The notes: a model not told the origin generated them from the letters alone. Counted from the first letter of the stretch, positions 1 through 6,586 are shown. The stretch: 11,485 nt of DNA from Actinomycetota bacterium (GCA_009704345.1 WLEH01000015.1:1-11485), one strand, 5' to 3'. Translations and numbers: made by a program.

Positions 1-101
1 ATCAGTGGCCAGCTAAAAGCAATTAGGCCAACCACTGATGTGAGAAGAAGTAGAACTTGAGGTAGGTTTCGATTAGTGCTAGCCAGCAAGTTTGATCGCA
101 T
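1..101 (-). CDS. Putative ECF transporter S component (N-terminal fragment, cut by window edge)
   Basis: This open frame starts at an ATG at 99-101, inside the last codons of the ATPase gene (23-nt overlap), and runs off the window after 33 full codons. The visible peptide has a short polar start (MRSNLLASTNRN), then a hydrophobic stretch ending LIAFSWPL, which looks like a first transmembrane helix. A weak purine-rich AAAGAAG lies about six nt upstream. A small membrane protein immediately after EcfT and EcfA is where the substrate-binding S subunit is expected, and actinobacterial S components of this operon type, as I recall them, begin with a similar hydrophobic segment ending in a WPL motif. 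The riboswitch upstream would make its ligand cobalamin or a related corrinoid. Placement and hydrophobicity are seen; the S-component call is inferred, since most of the protein is missing. An in-frame TTG at 87-89 is an alternative start. Confidence 0.6.
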   Translation of the reverse strand, partial: MRSNLLASTNRNLPQVLLLLTSVVGLIAFSWPL

Positions 102-1686
102 CTACAGCTTCTTTAAGCGTAAGTAAATTCAACGGCGCAAAAGCTCGAGTTATCTGTGGAGCGAATGACACCGATTCTGGCAACACATCTCGCGCCGCGC
201 CGCTTGCAATAATTTCGCCCCCAGACAAAATTATTACCTTCGCATTAAGTTCAGCAACTAACTCAACATCATGAGTCGCGACTAAAACCGCTGTTCCCAT
301 TAAAGTGAATTCTGAAATTACGGAGACTAATTTTGCTTTAGCTGCATAGTCCAATCCTCGAGTTGGCTCATCAAGTAGCAGCAAGGTAGGCGAATTAACC
401 ATTATTAATGCTAAAACTAAGAGCAGTCGCTGACCCTCAGAAAGATCCAGTGGATGTTGGGCTAAATCAACTCTCGGCAAAAAGTGCTGAACTAAATTGG
501 CAGTTGTGCCAGGCGTCAGGCCGGTTATCTGATCTGTCAATTCACATTCGGCGGCGATGGATGTTTGCAATAGCAAGTCAGCTGGCTCTTGTGGTACAAA
601 TCCTATTTGAGACAGAAATTTCGTGCCAGATAACTCAGCTGGGTTTTTGTTGGCTACGGCAACTGACCCTGTACTTGGTTTTATTAAGCCAGCCATTGTT
701 GCAAGCAGTGTGGATTTACCCGCACCATTCTTGCCCAAAATCGCAAGACTTGTTGCCGATTCAATCTCTAAACTCACATTGTTCAGGGCTCTCGTGGCAC
801 CAAAGTTAACTGATACCTGGTTAACTTTGGCAATCGAAGATCCCGTGCGCAATTGATTGGCTGGCATTACGGGCAGAAGTTGCCTGATTAGTGGATCAGC
901 AAATTTTCTCGCTTCGCGCACCGAGAGTGGCAGCGGATTCCAATTTAATTGCTTACCTAACTGCACAATCGGGGGAGCAATTTCTGAAACTTCCATTATT
1001 TCAGCAGCTGGCCCGACTTGAATTGGTCTCGCGTTACCTGGCACATAGATCACGCGATCTGCAAATTGCAGCACTCGCTCCAATCGGTGCTCGGCTGCAA
1101 CGATACAAACTCCTAGGTCATGAACTAGTCGTTGTAGCGAGGCTAGTACCTCTTCAGCAGCAGCTGGATCCAATGCGCTGGTTGGTTCATCCAGCACCAA
1201 CACTTTAGGACGATTGACTAAGACTGCTGCAATTGCTACCCGCTGTAGCTGACCAGCTGAGAGTGTTTCGATTGACTGCGAGAGTAACTGAGTTAGTCCC
1301 AATAATTCAGCCGTTTCGTCAATCCGTTGCCGCATAATTTTTGGCGCAACACCAACGCATTCCATGGAATACGCCAACTCATCTTCCACCATGCTGGTAA
1401 CAAATGAATTCCTCGGATCCTGCACTACAACTCCAATAACTTCAGCAAAATCCCGGGGCGAATGTTGCTTGGTGCTCATGCCAAAGACTTCAACATCACC
1501 TGCTAACAGACCGCCAGTCAAATAAGGAGAGTTGCCATTGATTAGACTCAACAAGGTTGATTTGCCAGAGCCTGTTCTGCCTACAACTAAAGAAAATTCA
1601 CTATTTGGAATTACTGCAGAAAAGTCCTTTATGATTACAGCTGACTCGTTTTGATAAGCAAATGAAACATTACTAAATTTAATCAT
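79..1686 (-). CDS. Energy-coupling factor transporter ATPase, two fused ABC domains (EcfA-A')
   Basis: This 535-aa protein carries two complete ABC ATPase domains and would power an ECF-type vitamin importer at the inner face of the membrane. Domain 1 (about 1-235) has Walker A GRTGSGKST at 36-44, Q-loop Q89, signature LSAGQ at 142-146, Walker B VLVLDEP at 162-168 and switch His200. Domain 2 (about 285-505) has Walker A GKNGAGKST at 318-326, Q-loop Q366, signature LSEGQ at 415-419, Walker B LLLLDEP at 435-441 and His472. Both sites look intact, so the fusion replaces the usual EcfA/EcfA' heterodimer. The ATG at 1684-1686 lies inside the end of ecfT (8-nt overlap), which suggests translational coupling. 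The last 23 nt overlap the next gene, a putative S component. The family call is certain; cobalamin as substrate is inferred from the riboswitch. Confidence 0.93.
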   Translation of the reverse strand: MIKFSNVSFAYQNESAVIIKDFSAVIPNSEFSLVVGRTGSGKSTLLSLINGNSPYLTGGLLAGDVEVFGMSTKQHSPRDFAEVIGVVVQDPRNSFVTSMVEDELAYSMECVGVAPKIMRQRIDETAELLGLTQLLSQSIETLSAGQLQRVAIAAVLVNRPKVLVLDEPTSALDPAAAEEVLASLQRLVHDLGVCIVAAEHRLERVLQFADRVIYVPGNARPIQVGPAAEIMEVSEIAPPIVQLGKQLNWNPLPLSVREARKFADPLIRQLLPVMPANQLRTGSSIAKVNQVSVNFGATRALNNVSLEIESATSLAILGKNGAGKSTLLATMAGLIKPSTGSVAVANKNPAELSGTKFLSQIGFVPQEPADLLLQTSIAAECELTDQITGLTPGTTANLVQHFLPRVDLAQHPLDLSEGQRLLLVLALIMVNSPTLLLLDEPTRGLDYAAKAKLVSVISEFTLMGTAVLVATHDVELVAELNAKVIILSGGEIIASGAARDVLPESVSFAPQITRAFAPLNLLTLKEAVDAIKLAG

Positions 1687-2731
1687 TTTTAAACCCCACT
1701 GGAACCGCAGGAGTTAGCCAGATTGGTAGCGCGACCAGAATGACGATAACCAATTGAGCCAGATTATTACTTGAATACAAAACTGCGCCTATCGCAATTA
1801 TCATTGAGGTGAAAAAGATTGCATATTCTGGAAACCCAATTTCAAGTTTTCGATAACTTGTTCGCAACTTTGCCTTGCCGCTTAGGATAACAGCAACGGC
1901 GATGAATCCTAAGGCGACAATTAATACTAACGAATTTGATAGCTGAGTTGGATTGCGCAACAAACTTAGCAGCGAAATAATCAAAAGAAGCATGCCGCCA
2001 GATAACCCAACTGCAATCAATACTGAATTTGATGATTTTGTTTTAGTTGTTCCGAATCCTTTTGACTCCATCGCATTTGCTAACGTCACTGCCCGAGCTA
2101 ACGAGCTGTCAATTAGCGGCAGAAGTAATTTGAGGTTTGAGATCGGACCTTGAGCTGGGTTGCCACGCAATGCTGCTGCAGTTTTAATCCGCTTAGCATC
2201 TGCACTTAACGCAGGCAGAAACCCCAGTGCAATAACTGTTACTAACCCTGCCTCGTAAAGAGCGCTTGGTAATGATTTCAATAAGAGATTTGGCGGAACT
2301 AAAGCCGCTGGGGCAGCGGCTGCAACAACAATGGTTGCTAATTTAAAGCCATTAACGAATGCTGTGAGCAAGCCGTTTGCCCCAATTACTCCACCAAGTT
2401 CAATTCCGCCAAGCCAATTTGGAAGAGAAAACTCGGGTAAAGTTAATAAAACCGGCCCACCAAAATGAACACCAAAAATTATTTCAATGGTGAGTCTAAA
2501 CAAAATGATAAAGATAGCCAATCTAAAAAATAGACCAATTGAATTTGCCCATGAGCCATTCGATCGCTTGACTGTCAAAACTGCAAAAACAGTTGCCAAC
2601 AAACCCGCATGAAACCAAAAATTTGCAATGACCATTGCTGCAGTTGCTGCTGTTAACCCCCACGTCCACCAAGCCAATGGATGTACCCAGCGAGGGGCAT
2701 TTTGACTTGGTGGACGCAAGGATTGGATCAT
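1679..2731 (-). CDS. ECF transporter transmembrane subunit EcfT
   Basis: This 350-aa integral membrane protein fits EcfT, the scaffold that couples the ATPases to the S component. Hydrophobic segments are visible at about 20-53, 67-87, 118-145, 160-176, 236-258, 266-285, 303-320 and 324-342. The cytoplasmic coupling region (about 178-228) carries the two short motifs typical of the family: AAALRG at 185-190 and AMESKGFG at 220-227. The second has Lys224 where the family usually has Arg (A-x-R-G type motif). At 350 aa it is longer than classical EcfT proteins of roughly 260-270 aa; the extra length is a C-terminal set of hydrophobic segments after about residue 235. The start is ATG at 2729-2731, two nt after the stop of the SCO2322-family gene, and its 3' end overlaps ecfA by 8 nt, so the three are clearly co-transcribed. 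Confidence 0.88.
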   Translation of the reverse strand: MIQSLRPPSQNAPRWVHPLAWWTWGLTAATAAMVIANFWFHAGLLATVFAVLTVKRSNGSWANSIGLFFRLAIFIILFRLTIEIIFGVHFGGPVLLTLPEFSLPNWLGGIELGGVIGANGLLTAFVNGFKLATIVVAAAAPAALVPPNLLLKSLPSALYEAGLVTVIALGFLPALSADAKRIKTAAALRGNPAQGPISNLKLLLPLIDSSLARAVTLANAMESKGFGTTKTKSSNSVLIAVGLSGGMLLLIISLLSLLRNPTQLSNSLVLIVALGFIAVAVILSGKAKLRTSYRKLEIGFPEYAIFFTSMIIAIGAVLYSSNNLAQLVIVILVALPIWLTPAVPVGFKND

Positions 2732-2733
2732 CG

Positions 2734-3381
2734 CTATTTCTTTGCTTTGCTGATAACTAAAACCACGCCAAGTACTACTGCCAGGACTACGGCGGCATAA
2801 ATTAGAGTGTTTCCACCCTCCTGGACACCTTCTGCAGCTGTAACAGTTGCTTCTGCGGTATCTTCAATCGGGAGTGTTTCGGTCTCGCTAGTTTCAGTTA
2901 CTTCGGCGCCACATTCAGTTGCCGGAAAACCGTCAAGTCCACAAACAAACCCACCCTCACCGCGAACGTCTGCCACCATTGCTAGTGCATCTGCACTAGA
3001 TCCACCTGATGGCATGCTTATGCACTCCACTCGATTTGCTGGTGGCGTCTCGCCAGTTGGCGCTTGAGCCGCATCACCAAAATCAATTACCACTGCAACA
3101 CGGGTGATGCCCTCAACAGCTTCGGTGTCTGGGCAAAGTTCGGCAAAATTAGGAACCGTTCTTGGTTCTGGCGTTTCAGTATCAGTACCAATACCGAATC
3201 GCCAGCCATCAACTGTGCCATCAGTTGGAATGTTTTCGGCAGCACCAACCATTGACATACTCCAACTGCCATTATCACTGGTGAAAAATCCCCAATATCG
3301 GTAAGAAGCAGCTGAAGCTGGTGACGCAATTGTTAACAATAAGGCAGCGGCAAATGCCACCTGTAGATATCTCTTAAGCAC
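2734..3381 (-). CDS. SCO2322-family secreted, C-terminally membrane-anchored protein
   Basis: This 215-aa protein has a clear Sec signal peptide: MLKR, a hydrophobic core at 7-19, and ASA before a likely cut at 24/25. An exported domain of about 130 residues follows, then a Thr/Glu-rich linker (about 160-190), a transmembrane helix at 192-211 and a basic end (SKAKK). The exported domain has the signature I recall for the SCO2322 family: YRYWGF at 27-32, DGWRFG at 58-63, VAVVIDFGD at 95-103, and Pro-rich GETPPA at 110-115. Its four cysteines (C83, C120, C147, C157) could form two disulfides. The biochemical function is unknown. It is the first gene after the cobalamin riboswitch and is followed two nt later by ecfT, so a role in corrinoid capture or transporter assembly outside the membrane is a reasonable inference. 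The start is GTG at 3379-3381, with GGAG five nt upstream. Confidence 0.85.
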   Translation of the reverse strand: MLKRYLQVAFAAALLLTIASPASAASYRYWGFFTSDNGSWSMSMVGAAENIPTDGTVDGWRFGIGTDTETPEPRTVPNFAELCPDTEAVEGITRVAVVIDFGDAAQAPTGETPPANRVECISMPSGGSSADALAMVADVRGEGGFVCGLDGFPATECGAEVTETSETETLPIEDTAEATVTAAEGVQEGGNTLIYAAVVLAVVLGVVLVISKAKK

Positions 3382-3386
3382 TGATG

Positions 3387-3390
3387 CTCC
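3387..3390 (-). promoter_or_regulatory. Ribosome binding site of the SCO2322-family gene
   Basis: Read on the minus strand this is GGAG, five nt before the GTG start, and it supports choosing that GTG. Just upstream the RNA can form a small hairpin (CGUUAC pairing with GUAACG, between about 3395 and 3417). The hairpin leaves the Shine-Dalgarno site single-stranded, so regulation here looks transcriptional (terminator) rather than by hiding the ribosome site. Confidence 0.6.
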
Positions 3391-3432
3391 GTTTCGTTAC
3401 GGTCGCAAGCAGTAACGGGGTCTTGCTGGCAT

Positions 3433-3461
3433 AAAAAAGCCCTCACAAAAAATGCGAGGGC
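3433..3461 (-). terminator. Rho-independent terminator, expression platform of the cobalamin riboswitch
   Basis: On the minus-strand RNA, a 9-bp stem (GCCCUCGCA with UGUGAGGGC, one G-U pair) closes a loop of U residues and is followed directly by six U residues at 3438-3433. It sits between the aptamer and the first gene, 51 nt before the GTG start, exactly where a riboswitch OFF terminator is expected. Confidence 0.9.
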
Positions 3462-3483
3462 AAAGACCAGGAATTGGACTCCG

Positions 3484-3622
3484 CCCGCTGTCCACGACGG
3501 GTGTTGGTTGTCACGCACTTGCTAGGCACTCCGACTTGTCGCTTGGCTACCAGTGGTAGGCGACCTACGGTTGCGGGACAGTGCCGGATTCCGACCGGCT
3601 TTCCCTAGACGCTCAAGTGCTT
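3484..3622 (-). promoter_or_regulatory. Cobalamin (B12) riboswitch aptamer
   Basis: The minus-strand RNA matches the cobalamin aptamer by motif and fold. A closing P1 stem pairs GCACUUG (3620-3614) with CAAGUGC (3521-3515). The core begins GGGAAA (3605-3600); GCCGG (3599-3595) pairs with CCGGC (3587-3583), and GGGA pairs with UCCC (3578-3575). GCAACCGUA follows at 3574-3566, equivalent to the conserved CCGCAAC-GU core. P5 pairs GUCGC (3564-3560) with GCGAC (3542-3538) and encloses a smaller CUACC/GGUAG hairpin. The B12-box position reads AAGUCGGAGUGCC at 3537-3525. A downstream hairpin (CCCGU 3501-3497 with GCGGG 3488-3484) presents GUGG in its loop. That loop can pair with CCAC in the P5 loop, the kissing contact known from this class. 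It is followed by a terminator and the ECF operon, so B12 should switch the operon off. Confidence 0.88.
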
Positions 3623-3639
3623 ATTCAGTTATGGCACGA

Positions 3640-3645
3640 ACTGTA
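3640..3645 (-). promoter_or_regulatory. Candidate -10 element for the riboswitch/ECF operon
   Basis: Read on the minus strand this is TACAGT, a TANNNT-type -10 box. A start about seven nt downstream (near 3633) would begin the RNA just before the P1 stem of the riboswitch at 3620. I see no convincing -35 hexamer at the matching distance, so the call rests on position and one hexamer only. Confidence 0.25.
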
Positions 3646-3714
3646 TCTGCTTTGGGCGCTAGATTTCCACTCCGTAATGGTGTTTTGACGCTAAATAAAG
3701 CAGGTTAAGTAAAA

Positions 3715-5028
3715 ATGAAGCAGCGAGTAGCAGGTTTAGGCAAACGCTATTACCGATTGTTCAGTTCCGCAATCGTTTCCAATCTAGGTGATGGCATCAC
3801 CATGGTTGCTTATCCATGGTTAGCCTCCGCTGTTACCAGATCCCCAATTTTAATTGCGCTCATCGCAGTTGTGACCCGATTGCCGTGGCTTTTATTTTCA
3901 CTGCCAGCTGGAGTAATTACTGATCGATTAGATCGTAAAAAGCTCATCGTCAGCATGGATGTGCTGCGTGGCATTTTTACTCTTGGCGTTGGAGTTTTGG
4001 TTCTAGCGCAACAAGATCAACTTCCTGCGCTTGATGAATTGGCGACGACCGCTATCGAGACAAACTATGTTCTCTACGGCGTTTTACTTATTGCAACATT
4101 TGCAACCGGGTGTGCTGAAGTACTTCGTGACAACTCGGCACAAACTGTGTTGCCATCAATAGTTGAAAAGTCGCAGTTAGAGAAAGCAAACGGTCGACTC
4201 TGGTCGGCTGAATCAGTAGTAAACACGTTTATTGGTCCACCGCTTGGGAGTTTCATTATTGGTATAGCGATCTTTTTGCCATTTTTTGTAAATGCTGGAA
4301 CGTTTTTTGTAGCAGCTGCTCTAATTGCAACACTATCTGGAAGTTTTGCTGCGAAAGCAAATCCCCTCTCATCTAATCAGCAGAAGAATTGGCGGATTGA
4401 GCTTAAAGAAGGACTAAGTTGGCTTTGGCGTCATCAACTCCTTCGCCCGCTCGCAATCATTCTGGGGCTCATCAATGGCTTAGCAGCCATGTCAGCTGCT
4501 GCTTACATTCTTTTTGCGCAAGAGATTTTAAAAACATCAGTTCTGGAGTTCGCCATCTTGGGCACTGGCGGTGCATTTGGTGGCATTTTGGGGGGCGTGG
4601 TTGCGCATAAAATTTCTGCAAAACTTGGCACAGGTCCTTCTTTGGGCTCCACCATGCTGGTTGGCGGAGTTTTAATGGTGGCAACTGGATTGGTTTCAGA
4701 GTGGATTTTGGTTTGGATCTTTACTTTCATTACTACTTTGCTAGCCGTGCTCTGGAATGTGATTACAGTTTCACTTAGACAGCAGATAATCCCTGATCAT
4801 TTACTGGGCCGAGTGAATAGCGCCTATCGATTCTTTGGCTGGGGCATGATGCCGATCGGTTCAATAGTTGGTGGAACAGTAATTGCAATTGCGGAATTGT
4901 TTATTAGTAGAGAGTGGGCACTGCGCTCGCCATTCTTAATTGGTGGCCTACTAAGCCTAATCCTGTTTGGATTCGCTCGGCGAATTCTAACTACCGAGCG
5001 AATCGAAGCAGCAAAAGCAATTAATTAA
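3715..5028 (+). CDS. MFS transporter, DHA3-like efflux family
   Basis: This 437-aa polytopic membrane protein of the major facilitator superfamily has many hydrophobic segments, from about 16-40 to 405-423. The loop 2-3 motif is present as GVITDRLDRKK (66-76). The stretch with QTVLPSIVEKSQLEKANGR (about 141-159), followed by a VGPPLG-like IGPPLG, and the later SLRQQIIPDHLLGRVNS are typical of the DHA3 / MFS_3 group, which includes macrolide and siderophore exporters. The substrate cannot be told from sequence. The start at ATG 3715-3717 keeps the first helix complete; only a weak AGG lies upstream (3702-3704). A possible -35 TTGACG (3685-3690) and -10 TAAGTA (3706-3711) are too close to the ATG for an ordinary leader. 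It is divergent from the B12 operon and shares no visible control with it. Confidence 0.85.
   Translation: MKQRVAGLGKRYYRLFSSAIVSNLGDGITMVAYPWLASAVTRSPILIALIAVVTRLPWLLFSLPAGVITDRLDRKKLIVSMDVLRGIFTLGVGVLVLAQQDQLPALDELATTAIETNYVLYGVLLIATFATGCAEVLRDNSAQTVLPSIVEKSQLEKANGRLWSAESVVNTFIGPPLGSFIIGIAIFLPFFVNAGTFFVAAALIATLSGSFAAKANPLSSNQQKNWRIELKEGLSWLWRHQLLRPLAIILGLINGLAAMSAAAYILFAQEILKTSVLEFAILGTGGAFGGILGGVVAHKISAKLGTGPSLGSTMLVGGVLMVATGLVSEWILVWIFTFITTLLAVLWNVITVSLRQQIIPDHLLGRVNSAYRFFGWGMMPIGSIVGGTVIAIAELFISREWALRSPFLIGGLLSLILFGFARRILTTERIEAAKAIN
5021..5028. other. Palindrome TTAATTAA supplying both stop codons of a convergent gene pair
   Basis: The plus-strand MFS gene ends with TAA at 5026-5028 and the minus-strand reductase gene ends with TAA at 5027-5025. 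The two stops overlap within an 8-bp perfect palindrome, and the genes overlap by four bases. There is no room for a terminator hairpin between them, so transcripts from both sides probably run into the opposing gene. Confidence 0.8.
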
Positions 5029-6023
5029 GCGCGAGGATTTGGGGAGATGGTTTGCTTGACATCTCGTTCCACTACTGCATGTACAACATCGTCAATCTTT
5101 TTCATGACATCTGCTTCTAGCACGATGTCAGCAGCTTTGATGTTATCAATGATTTGCTCTGGCCGGCTCGCACCGACTATGGCTGAGGCAACATTTGGAT
5201 TTTGCAACACCCATGCGATAGCTAACTGACCCATAGTTATTCCTAGGTCTGCCGCGATTGGTTTGAGATTTTGCACCGCAGTCAAAACATCATCGCGCAT
5301 CCAGCGTTCAATCATTCTGGCGCCACTTGGATCAGTTGCACGTGAACCCGCAGGTGCATCTTGGCCAGGCAGATATTTTCCAGTTAGCACACCTTGTGCC
5401 ATTGGCGACCACACAATTTGCGAGATGCCATTTTTTTCTGAGGTTGGGATTACCTCACCCTCAATAACTCGCCACAGCATTGAGTACTGAGGTTGGTTTG
5501 ACACAATCTTGTCAAAATTCATCTGCTTGGCGATATCAACAGCCGCTTGAATCTGCGCGGCCGTCCACTCCGAAACACCAATATAAAGTGCTTTACCAGA
5601 GCGAACAATGTCTTCAAAAGCACGCATAGTTTCTTCAAGCGGAGTTTCATAATCAAAACGATGGGCCTGATAAAGATCGACATAATCAACTTTGAGTCGC
5701 TTTAGTGAACCATTAATAGCTTCCATAACATGCTTACGGGAAAGCCCGCGATCATTAACGCCCTCGCCAATTGGCCAATAAACTTTGGTGAATAACTCAA
5801 TACCTTCTCGACGAAAACCCTTAATCGCTTCAGCCAAAACAACTTCAGCTTTGGTGCCAGCGTATACATCTGCGGTGTCAAAGGTGGTAATGCCATTTTC
5901 GTAGGCAGCATGAACGGTCTTAATGGCCTGATCGGCTTCTACCTGACTGCCATGGGTTAACCAATTGCCGTATGAAATTGCGGAAACTTTAAATCCGGTA
6001 TTTCCTAATTTTCGATAATGCAT
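5025..6023 (-). CDS. Aldo/keto reductase, AKR6 / potassium-channel beta-subunit-like
   Basis: This 332-aa cytosolic NADPH-dependent oxidoreductase has a TIM-barrel fold. It opens with MHYRKLGNTGFKVSAISYG, typical of the family, and the full catalytic tetrad can be read: Asp49 and Tyr54 in DTADVYAG, Lys80 in LFTKVYW, and His121 in YQAHRFD. GLSRKH at 93-98, an SEW segment near 156-158 and WSPMAQGVLTGKY resemble the Kv-beta / AKR6 branch more than the general stress protein 69 branch. Unlike animal Kv-beta, which has Asn at the fourth position, this protein keeps His. The natural substrate is unknown; small aldehydes or ketones are likely. The ATG at 6021-6023 directly follows the DUF3043 stop (TAAATG), with an AAGGUGG ribosome site (6037-6031) seven nt upstream, so the two genes form an operon. 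Confidence 0.92.
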   Translation of the reverse strand: MHYRKLGNTGFKVSAISYGNWLTHGSQVEADQAIKTVHAAYENGITTFDTADVYAGTKAEVVLAEAIKGFRREGIELFTKVYWPIGEGVNDRGLSRKHVMEAINGSLKRLKVDYVDLYQAHRFDYETPLEETMRAFEDIVRSGKALYIGVSEWTAAQIQAAVDIAKQMNFDKIVSNQPQYSMLWRVIEGEVIPTSEKNGISQIVWSPMAQGVLTGKYLPGQDAPAGSRATDPSGARMIERWMRDDVLTAVQNLKPIAADLGITMGQLAIAWVLQNPNVASAIVGASRPEQIIDNIKAADIVLEADVMKKIDDVVHAVVERDVKQTISPNPRA

Positions 6024-6572
6024 TTAGTTACCACCTTTTTTCTCGATTGGCTTGCCGCCAATTCTTACTTTTGGTGCTGGCAATCGCATTCGTCTCATCT
6101 GCAGTGATCGACTTACGGCATACCAACTAACTTTTCTTGTTTCCGGAGTTTTACCAAACTTAGCTGCTACGCGGCGGCGTACTCGAATAATCATTGCAAT
6201 TAAATCAGTCGCTAAAAACACCATCATGAACAGCCAAATCAAATAAACCAGCTGTTGCACTGCTAACACTGGAACAAGTGATGCTGCTAAAACCAAAATT
6301 GCAAACGGTAAAAATATTTCGCCTGCACTCCAGCGACTATCAACCGTGTCGCGGACAAACGAGCGAACTGGCCCTTGATCGCGTGGCGGGAAATATCGCT
6401 CGTCATTGTTCTTCAGGCCCTGCCGCATTTTCACTGCCGCTTCGCGCTGCTGCGTTCGCATCAACTTTCGGGCAGCTTTACGGTCAACTGATGCCTTGAG
6501 ACGCTCTTTGCGCGCGGCTTGGGATTCCTTGCGCTTTGGGGTTGGTCTACCTTTGCCTAATGATTCGGTCAC
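6024..6572 (-). CDS. DUF3043 family membrane protein
   Basis: This 182-aa protein belongs to an actinobacteria-specific family of unknown function. The N-terminal half is very basic (KGRPTPKRKE at 7-16, repeated R/K to about 55) and probably faces the cytoplasm or binds nucleic acid or phospholipid. The conserved core reads ERYFPPRDQGPVRSFVRDTVDSRW at 58-81. Two transmembrane helices follow (about 84-103 and 108-129), then a basic C-terminal tail. Length and layout match the family as I know it. The start is GTG at 6570-6572; there is no Shine-Dalgarno site, but TAGACT lies exactly six nt upstream on the same strand, which would give a leaderless mRNA. It is divergent from the glycerate kinase gene with only 25 bp between starts, and is followed without a gap by the aldo/keto reductase. 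Confidence 0.88.
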   Translation of the reverse strand: MTESLGKGRPTPKRKESQAARKERLKASVDRKAARKLMRTQQREAAVKMRQGLKNNDERYFPPRDQGPVRSFVRDTVDSRWSAGEIFLPFAILVLAASLVPVLAVQQLVYLIWLFMMVFLATDLIAMIIRVRRRVAAKFGKTPETRKVSWYAVSRSLQMRRMRLPAPKVRIGGKPIEKKGGN

Positions 6573-6578
6573 GGCAGC

Positions 6579-6584
6579 AGTCTA
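6579..6584 (-). promoter_or_regulatory. Candidate -10 box for a leaderless DUF3043 transcript
   Basis: Read on the minus strand this is TAGACT, followed by six nt and then the GTG start. TANNNT placed 6-7 nt before a start codon is the usual arrangement for leaderless mRNAs in actinobacteria. The absence of a ribosome binding site before this GTG supports it; no clear -35 is visible. Confidence 0.4.
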
Positions 6585-6586
6585 TT

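Noticed and set aside
1..39. Inverted repeat ATCAGTGG ... CCACTGAT at the window edge, possible terminator or operator
   Set aside because: It lies inside the coding sequence of the putative S component, has no U-tract, and its inner part pairs poorly. Probably chance within codons.
408..1208. Open frames of 105-133 codons on the plus strand opposite the fused ATPase
   Set aside because: They are antisense to a protein with two complete sets of ABC motifs, and have no ribosome sites or recognisable domains.
2807..3329. Several short open frames on both strands across the SCO2322-family gene
   Set aside because: They are antisense or out-of-frame shadows. Only the minus-strand 215-aa frame has a signal peptide, ribosome site and family motifs.
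3333..3518. 61-aa open frame on the minus strand covering the riboswitch 3' part and terminator
   Set aside because: It overlaps a clear structured RNA and the signal-peptide gene in another frame, has no ribosome site, and its composition does not look like a protein.
3685..3711. TTGACG and TAAGTA as a standard promoter for the MFS gene
   Set aside because: The spacing is 15 nt, and the -10 box would end three nt before the ATG, which fits neither a normal leader nor the usual leaderless geometry. Too weak to list as a feature.
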